The notes under the pieces were generated by a model that did no database searches, had not been told where the DNA came from, and saw only the letters and a program-made list of their open reading frames with translations. A DNA stretch of 64,000 nucleotides, taken from Theristus sp. LFF4_11. Lineage: Eukaryota; Nematoda; Chromadorea; Monhysterida; Xyalidae. Shown in pieces: positions 56,601-64,000 of the stretch (position 1 is its first letter; each line of letters starts with the position of its first letter). The translations under genes and the position numbers were made by a program. The DNA is taken from contig JASANC010000829.1 of NCBI GenBank assembly GCA_030248135.1, positions 1 through 64,000 on the forward strand, given 5' to 3'.

Positions 56601-58698
56601 GGCGTATCTCGTGGCCGAAGCAAGCCGGGGCCCCAGGCTTGTGTGCGTATCTGTTGCGTGCTTTCCGTCTAGCGAGACCGCCCTTTGAACACAAGCGCAT
56701 AAAATTGCAATCTAACGAGGAACTGACACGGCTGGTTTGCTATGCCACCGCACTAACAAACAGGTTCAATTCCAAAGCGGAACACATAGTGGAGCTTGAT
56801 CATCGTTGGCTTTGGGTTTAATGATCGACTGAAGTTTGAAGATTTCTCTGCATGCTGATTGGTTCAAGAATGCATCATTGCAACCAATCGGTGGTATGCA
56901 GTTTGTATTTAAAAATTTTCGTGACCAAAAATTTGTATCTGAACCTTATTTTTGCCAATTGAAGAAACGGTTGACGGAAACAGAATTTGCTGCAAAACTT
57001 CTCACCAATTTACCTTATCAGAAATTTGCAACCGTCGATGGGATGAAGAGTCAACGCATTTTTACAAATCTCCAACTTATACAACAACGCCCTGACAAAA
57101 ATGTTGTGTGTGCGTGTGTTTGTGTGCTCGGCAAAGCTAGAACTTTTGTTTTTTTTGTGTAATAGTAAAGGAATAATAATTTGATGGAAGTTATTTTGAA
57201 AACGCAAAATATTCTAATTGATTTTGAAAAAATCGGTGCGATTTTGATTACCGTACTTAGAAATTGATGAAATTTTATGTTTTTGGGATAGTAAGCGAAG
57301 AAAACAGTTTGAGAATTGAGACGGAATACAGTATCTGCCACTTAAATACTGTTTCAGGAAAGCTGAAAAATCGACATAAAGGTGCAGGCCAGACAAAAAA
57401 TTGTAGGCACATTGAAGTCTGCTTTCAAAAACACTCTTCCAACGTCTAAAAAGAAACGCAGTTACCGACAGTTTCAACTTTTGTACCTCAATTTTGAAAA
57501 AAATGTTTTTTTTGCGTATACAATGTAGGAAGCCCCGTGGTTGCAAGTTTTCGAGTTCAGATACCGGTATTTCTCTATGTGCGGGTTGTTGACAATACAC
57601 GGTTGCCAAGGAGCATTAAAGACCCGCTTTGGTGTGTGCCCTTCAAGGTACATGAACAGGACGAAAACTGGAACATAAGCCGGGAATTATTGATTTGACA
57701 TAATGCTGTTGCTAAGACCCTGAATAACTTGAATGCACAGCAAAACCACGTGAATGAAATTTCATGTCCTGTGGCGTAATTATAGTCTTTTAGTGAGCAG
57801 AGTTTTGTTAATTTTCAGCGCTATTTTTACACTGAAACTGCAGCTTTTTGTAATTATGTAATTGTTGTTTCAGAGCGTCTGCTGCAAACTCCGGAATTTT
57901 CGATTTATGGATCTGCTTTCGATTAACTCACTGATTTGCTACAAGTTTTACTCAATGTTCAGTTTTGTGAGTTGTTTGAAAAACAACCCTGTTTAAATTT
58001 CAAGTTCGGTTCGGTTTATTATCGCTAGTTTGGAGAATAAATTTTAAAAACTTTAAAAATAAATTTACAGTTTTTTAATCAAAAAGATTAAAAACAAAAC
58101 CTAATCAACTATTTCTAAAGTTCTAAATTCTAGAAAGTTAGAAATTTTGTTTATATTAACTCAGATTCTGCTATTTGGAAGCCAGTAAATTTGAAAACGT
58201 TGTATTTTGACACTTTTGAGCTTTTCTATCGATTTTTGGTGTTTCACGTGTCACTATTTCTTCACCATTATTATTTTTGGGAGTGATAAACTCAGAAAAA
58301 TTTTGCTGAAAACAATTTATGAACACTAGTTTCTGTCGTGAATGTTGTTTCCGAACTAATCTCTGTCTGGCGAACGTCGCAGGAAGCCGAAGGGCTAGAC
58401 TGCCAACTGAAATCCTTTTGACCACACCTGACAACTTTTGGGCAAATTTGTTTCCTAACGTTCTTCAGTCGCTAATCAACCACAAAACCACACAGTAACC
58501 GTGAAATACGGTGCTAAAACAAAATAAGACGAGAAAACAGACCGGTGACCAAAACGAGAAGAGTTATTCTCAAATTGTTACACTGCCATTTGCTTCTGAA
58601 TTAATCAGAACGCAGTTTTATCCTTGATGAATAGTTTTAGCAGCTTTGCCGAAGTACTTCTAATTTTCAACAAGAACACTTTCGACACTCGGTAAAAA
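53643..58698. other. 5.1 kb region between the Hox gene and KIF28
   Basis: This holds the Hox 3' UTR at its start and no recognised gene beyond it. AT-rich, with CCAATCAGC-type motifs near 56284, 56856 and 56881 and a weak B-box-like GGTTCAATTCC near 56762. Open frames (for example 56253-56672 and 57214-57609 on opposite strands) have no recognisable domain. Confidence 0.5.
53894..53944 (+). terminator. Two AATAAA polyadenylation signals after the Hox stop
   Basis: AATAAA occurs at 53894-53899 and 53939-53944, 252 and 297 bases after the stop. Both are canonical and at a normal 3' UTR distance; which one is used cannot be told. Confidence 0.5.
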
Positions 58699-61600
58699 AT
58701 GGGAGAAGCAATCAAAGTGGCCGTGCGTGTGCGCCCGTTCAATGATCGAGAAAAGCAACGACGGGCGACGTTGATTATTGACATGCCGGACAGACAGAGA
58801 ACGGGTGAATTTAATAATTTTTTATTTTTGTTTGTGTCAACTTGTCTACAGTTTGAATCGAGTGCACTGAAGTTCAAACTTCTTCACTTCAGTAAACTCG
58901 GAGTAACTGTTGACGCTTGTTTACTTACGATTACTCATTAAACTTTATATCGAACGTGCTTGTTCAATGAATCAGAACGAGCCCAGAGATCAATTTGCCA
59001 CCAATAACTGGTTTCCCAAGAATCCAGTTTCAATTTTTTGTTTCCAACTCTTCATCTAGGTATCCGAGATCCAAACAACAAATCGGGCGAACCAAAATAT
59101 TTTGCGTTTGACCATTCATACTGGTCGCACGACGGTTATACAGAACAGGCGGATGGATACTTGAAAGCGGATGGCGCTAAATATGCTGACCAGGTATAGG
59201 TTATTTCTCGGAACCTGGAACTATTGCCACGAAGTTGTTCAAACTAGGACATTTTTGGTAAAACTGATTGGTTTGTTTTCAAACGATTTCTGAAATTTCC
59301 ACGTTGTTTTTCAAATTTATTAAAAAAATTTCAAAACCTTTCAGAGAACAGTTTACGACGACCTGGGCCAAGGCGTGCTCGACAACGCATGGAAGGGCTA
59401 TAATTGTTCACTGTTTGCGTACGGACAGACGGGCAGCGGAAAATCGTACTCGATGGTTGGATATGGCAACAATAAAGGTGTGACGGCATGCAATAGAGAA
59501 AGGTCATCGAACTGGCGAGCGCTGACTAACAGACTTGCCCCTCTCGAAGCGAGAACATCCGTCAGCTCACGAAACGTCTCCACCCGTTTTCACACCAATG
59601 CCTTCGGTTTTCTTGTACCGCCTAGGGAACTACAAATTCAAAGGAAAATACTTTCAGGTATCATTCCAATCGCATGCGACGAACTGTTCAAGATGATTGC
59701 CACGAAGCAGGACGCCAACATGGAATACCAAGTGGCCGTGTCGATGTTCGAGATCTATTGCGAGAAAGTGCGCGATCTGTTGAATAAGAAACCGCCTCCG
59801 AAAGGCGGTTTGAAAATCAGAGAACACCCGAAAAAGGGATTTTATGGTACGGAAATGGTTTGCGTTCAAAAATTCCGAGCTTAAAATATGCAATGTAGCT
59901 ATTATTTTGGGCGCAGTGACGCCCTTTGGGGTTTAATATCGCTTTTATCCGTGTTTATCTTGTGGTAACCTTTACTGGGGCGTAATATCAACTTGTCCCT
60001 GGTTTTGGGATGTCATGTCGCCCTTAGCATGGAGCGGAACATCTCTCTTTATCTTTTATCCTGAAGAGCAATATTGTCCTTATCCTGGGACGTAATGTTG
60101 CCCTTACACTTGGGCGTAATGTCGCTCTTATTTTGGAGCGACAGTTGTTCCGGAACAAGATTAAGGCTTTTGTCGAGCAAACTTTTGGAAGAATAAAAAG
60201 CAATACTCGTTCATGACAATTTTTTTTCATTGCAAAAACAAAGTTTTGCAGTTGATGACCTGACGGAATGCCCGGTGGGCGACTACGCGGCGATTGAGTC
60301 GAAAATGGACGAGGGCAACAAAACGCGGACAATCGCTGCGACTAACATGAACGGTATAGCTTGTTTGCTAGAACCTATGGGGTGGATATGACATCACGCT
60401 GTTGGAAAAAATGAACAGCTTCAAAACTTTTGTTCAGCCACGAGCAGCCGCGCGCACACGATCGTTAAGATCAATTTCACGCAAAAAGACAAACAAGCGA
60501 ACACGACGAAAACGTCAATGATCAATTTGGTCGATTTGGCTGGAAGGTAAACAATGAGCATTGTCGGAATGGCTTTAGGTTAACCAATGAGCATTGTTGG
60601 TTATTTTGGGTTGGTGGTATTACTGTAGTTTGACGAACTAAAAGTGGCCGGTTCGGTCTTTGCTTGAATTTTTTTAATTCCTAGCTTTAATTGATTGTTT
60701 ATTGATAAATTATTTAAAATTATTATAAATTTATTGATAAGCTATTAAACATTGAAAAAATTCAAAACAATTTTGAATTTCAGTGAACGTCAAAAAGATA
60801 CTGGTGCCACTGGGGATCGCCTTAAGGAAGGAATTGTAATTAACCAGTCACTGACAACGCTCGGAAGAGTGATCAAAGGTGAGCTTTTTTTGTAATCTTA
60901 ACATTTTTAAAAACACATCATTTAAATTATCAGATTATCTAGTTCGGCTCTGACCATTCGCATTCACTAAAACAAAAAAAACACAAATCTGCTGTGTCAA
61001 AAGAAGTTATGATTTTTAAACTTGCCAGAATTTAATTTATGATTCGCAATGCTGATGTTGATGAAATTGCCCGTGTGTCACTTGACCAAAAAGCGGCAAC
61101 TTCAAAAACAAAAAACAAACGAATCGCATGGCTGTAGAATACGCGCTCCATAAAACTGTTTTTATTGATTCGGTTAAAAATTAATTCAAATCGAAAAATC
61201 ATTACTGATGTGTAGATTTCCTGCAGATGAAAAATTCAAAAAAGGTGTATCAGATGGCCTGTGAAACGAACAATTTCGCAGACGTTATTTATTTTATTCA
61301 TAACAGTGATTGAACATCGGCAAACAGGTAGTGCAGGTTACGGTACACTTGGGTAACTAAAAACAAAGAAAACAAAAGACAGGCATGATTGGATTGGAAC
61401 ATGCAGGCACTGATGAGAAAAGTAAAAAAAACCGTTTTGCTACAGATCAAATTTTTGTGCGCAAGTACAGGGTGTACAGACTAGAAGTCCTGCAAATCCA
61501 GAAACGTGCTGAATTTATCCATCAAAAAGAGCAGAAGATATTTTTTGGTTGTTCGCATATGGTTTAGCCAATTTCCGAGCATTCCTGTGCTTCACGTACG

Positions 61601-63931
61601 TAACTAGAATTTTCAATGGAAATTTTAACATAATCAATGGCAAACATTTCTCAAGCAGTGCTCTAAATTTTAAACCAAAACAATAAAAGCAGACTCGAGA
61701 ACGAGCCATTTGCCCATTGTAGTTTTTTGCAACACCAGGTACAATGTTAAAGGTGCAGAACTTGTAGCTTAAAACAAAACTCGGATCGGGTGAGACGCAG
61801 ATCGCTCCAATAATAACAATAAAAAATCCAAATGCAAACACCAACTGAAATTGTGAAACGGCAAACAAAGAAGGCATACAAATAGGGTAAACCATTTGGC
61901 ACCGTGAAACACATCAAAACGAACCCAACGCCAAAATTGGAAAGTTCGAAACTCAAGCTCTTTCATCTGTATAGCGCTGCACGACCAGCAGACAGCGAAG
62001 GGTAAAGCGAGCAAGATCACGATTCCGTATCGCGATTCGGCGTTGACGTCACTGCTCAAGAATGCACTCGGTGGCAACAGCAAAACTGTCATGGTAAATA
62101 TAAATCAATGGGCATGTGGCAAATCCTGGAGAATATACGAAGATAAATGTTGAGAAGAAACAACAACACTGTCGACCAACACGCTCGTGATTGAGCTACT
62201 CGTAATTCTCTCAAAAACTAACCAAGCTTGTCTTTTGTCACAGATCGCTGCACTCAGCCCGGCCGATATCAACTATGAGGAAACTCTCTCAACTCTGCGC
62301 TTTGGTGAGTTCGGCAAGAAAAAATGCTTTTGCGGTCGTGGTGCAGTTACATACGATGTACTAATGTAGCCCGATTTCAAGACTTCGAATACCAATGACA
62401 ATGAGCGCTCTCTTTAGCGAATAGCACTCACAAAATCTACAATTTAGTCGAACTCACTAAAATGTGGAATCAGCTGATTGGTCGGCGGAGGAGAGGCTGC
62501 TCACACTCCGCACCCTTCTTATTTCGTGGATCTGGATTCTATTGAAACGTGTTTCTTTTGAATGAGTGTGAATTTCCAGCACCCTTTTCATGCTAAAAAT
62601 AAACTCAAAGGGTTGGAGAACAGCGAAATTCAGATTTTTTTATTCAACAGCTCAAAATGCATCTTTTTTATTGACGACGACGACGATGACGACGTCGCTT
62701 AATTTTTGCGTGTGAACGGAAAGACAAAAGCCAGTAAGGAGTGCGCTGTTAGCCAGCTGAAGGGGGTTTCATTCCTAGCTGACTGATCGACATGCGTCCG
62801 CAATTAAAAAATGCGTTCCGACTTCACGGCGACGACACGACGACGACTTTTCTTTCATCTTTCATTTTCACCGTTTTCAAGTTGTTTTTGGTAAGCTGCG
62901 GTGTTCATTTACTTGGTGCACGCAGCAAACCATGCACAGCGCACTCCTTTCAGGCTTTTGTCTTTTAGTTCAAACGCAAAAATTAAGCGACGACGTCGTC
63001 GTCGTCGTCAATAAAAAATGCATTTTGAGCTGTTAAATAAAAAAATCTAAATTTCGCAGTTCTCCAACCCTTTGAGTTTATTTTTAGCATGAAAAGGGTG
63101 CTGGAAATTCACACTCATTCAAAAGAAACACGTTTCAATAGAATCCAGATCCACGAAAAAAGAAGGGTGCGGAGTGTGAGCAGCCTCCCCTCGGCCGACC
63201 AATCAGCTGATTCCACATTTTAGTGAGTTCGACTGTACGCGGACGCTTGATTGGCTGTGCATACGAAAAGCAGCATACGTTTTTAGACACACCGAAAAAG
63301 CAATAAATAAATTAGCGTTTGACTGATTTCTAAACTTGTATTTTCTATGTCATCCGATGCTGAATTGCAGCTTTTCTGTTCAAATTTTTACAGCCGATCG
63401 CGCAAAATCGATCAAGACCAAAGCGGTGGTCAATGAATCAGCGACAGACAAACTGATTCGTGAACTGCGAGAGGAGAATCAACGGTTGATGGACATGATG
63501 AAGAAGGGCGGCGTCACTAGTCTGCTGCCGGATGCTGACGATGCTGCTAGTAACGAAGGTTGCATTTGGCGGGAAATTTGAAAAACGTTGACTTTTTTGA
63601 GAATTCGCCACAATTAGCACTTTGAACTTTGTTGACAATTCAGCTTGAAAAGCCACTGAGCAACCTTTACAGACAGCAATGGCAAAGAACCTTAAATAAT
63701 TTTTGAAAATCAAGCGGCTAGGAAAATGATCGCGAACATGGATTCGATGCACTGCTTGGTTGATGCCATGCTAGTTCGATCAACAACAGTCAATAAACAC
63801 TTGATTTTTTGACTGAAAAACTTACAGAAGTGGAACGCATGAAGGCCGAATTGGAGGCGAATCGTCGTGAAATGGAGAACATGCAGAAGACCTGGGAGGA
63901 GAGACTGAAGGAGAATGCGGCGAACACACAG
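58699..63931 (+). CDS. KIF28: Kinesin-3 family motor, KIF28/KLP-6-like, 3' end beyond the window
   Basis: Microtubule motor; 11 exons are in view: 58699-58804, 59060-59193, 59345-59477, 59658-59846, 60252-60353, 60438-60546, 60784-60878, 61975-62093, 62244-62304, 63394-63558, 63828-63931, giving 439 codons in consistent phase. The start [19 protein letters not shown] is the canonical kinesin beta-1. [15 protein letters not shown] and LGQGVLENAWKGYN-type text (here [20 protein letters not shown]) mark kinesin-3, and the SYWSHDG word is typical of KIF28/KLP-6. The P-loop is GQTGSGKSY, switch I NMNATSSRAH (Ala where most kinesins have Ser), switch [30 protein letters not shown] and the neck region after [14 protein letters not shown] follow, then a coiled coil. 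An FHA domain would be expected downstream, outside the window. C. elegans KLP-6 works in ciliated neurons; KIF28 has been linked to mitochondrial transport. Neither role can be inferred here. Confidence 0.9.
59905..60150. repeat. Degenerate minisatellite in KIF28 intron 4
   Basis: About eight units of 25-35 bases around a consensus close to TGGGGCGTAATGTCGCCCTT (for example TTGGGCGCAGTGACGCCCTT, GGGGCGTAATATC, GGGATGTCATGTCGCCCTTA, GGGACGTAATGTTGCCCTTA, TTGGGCGTAATGTCGCTCTT). Non-coding. Confidence 0.7.
60879..61974 (+). other. 1.1 kb intron of KIF28 (intron 7)
   Basis: No coding sequence or clear repeat is seen. It separates the exon ending GRVIK from the exon starting ALHDQQ. Confidence 0.6.
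62445..63235. mobile_element. Long fold-back element with ~300-bp arms and CAGTCGAACTCAC ends, in KIF28 intron 9
   Basis: The arms (about 62445-62748 and 62932-63235) are near-identical inverted copies: AACTCACTAAAATGTGGAAT then CAGCTGATTGGTCGGC, through GGTTGGAGAACAGCGAAATT, to a GACGACGACG tract and GTCGCTTAATTTTTGCGT. The right end reads GTTCGACTG followed by TA, matching the CAGTCGAAC ends with TA duplication of pogo/Tigger-type elements; the left end has mutated to TAGTCGAAC. The interior of about 180 bases has no coding capacity. The element alone accounts for most of the intron. Confidence 0.85.
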
Positions 63932-64000
63932 GTGATATATCTAGATACAACTGCAATAACACCATAAGCATGGAAAAAATATTACTGAAGAAGGAAACAA

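Noticed and set aside
56725..56790. tRNA-derived SINE suggested by GGTTCAATTCC
   Set aside because: Only a B-box-like word is present; there is no A box or arm pairing at the correct spacing.
56253..57609. Frames of 100-140 codons on both strands between the Hox and KIF28 genes
   Set aside because: They have no known domain, mutual overlap on opposite strands, and CCAATCAGC motifs inside them.

Overview
This is a eukaryotic, metazoan window: protein-coding genes are cut into many short exons (65 introns placed by hand, all GT-AG, mostly with a strong TTTCAG-type acceptor), intergenic DNA is AT-leaning and repeat-rich, and one gene carries a posterior Hox homeodomain. The acceptor style, gene families and short exons fit an ecdysozoan invertebrate, perhaps a nematode or relative, but that placement is inference.

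Six genes are recognisable, all on the + strand. (1) 273-13944: conventional kinesin heavy chain, 24 exons, 975 residues. (2) 17388-17759: two-exon, 58-residue mitochondrial ATP synthase epsilon subunit. (3) 19027-25569: 14-exon, 624-residue proton-coupled/vacuolar-type amino acid transporter (Aa_trans family). (4) 27389-35703: 17-exon, 714-residue mitochondrial Hsp90, TRAP1. (5) 44647-53642: two-exon posterior Hox gene of the Abd-B class, split by a 7.6 kb intron just upstream of the homeodomain. (6) 58699 to beyond the window end: a kinesin-3 motor closest to KIF28/KLP-6. Exon phases agree at every junction, which is the main support for the models. The genes do not form a pathway. Two are mitochondrial, two are kinesins, and the Hox gene sits alone with large flanks of 8.9 and 5.1 kb.

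Introns and spacers are full of small mobile elements: two palindromic mariner-derived elements (about 20.40-21.29 kb and 30.08-31.20 kb) with outward-pointing C-terminal transposase remnants in both arms; a long pogo-type fold-back element (62.4-63.2 kb); three fold-backs whose ends begin ACCGTA or a close variant; a small MITE family with ends GGTTGGTGACCACGTGATGC; and a second family with ends GGCATTCATGAAGCAGTA. A short motif, GCTGATTGG/CCAATCAGC, recurs about 25-30 times in non-coding DNA. Around the Hox gene the DNA is rich in alternating TG/CA, TGTACATG palindromes and CAA microsatellites.

I found no CRISPR, phage, plasmid or bacterial-type system. The most notable observations are the palindromic mariner derivatives, the relaxed 5' splice-site consensus (pyrimidine at +3 in 22 of 65 introns), and the dispersed CCAATCAGC motif.
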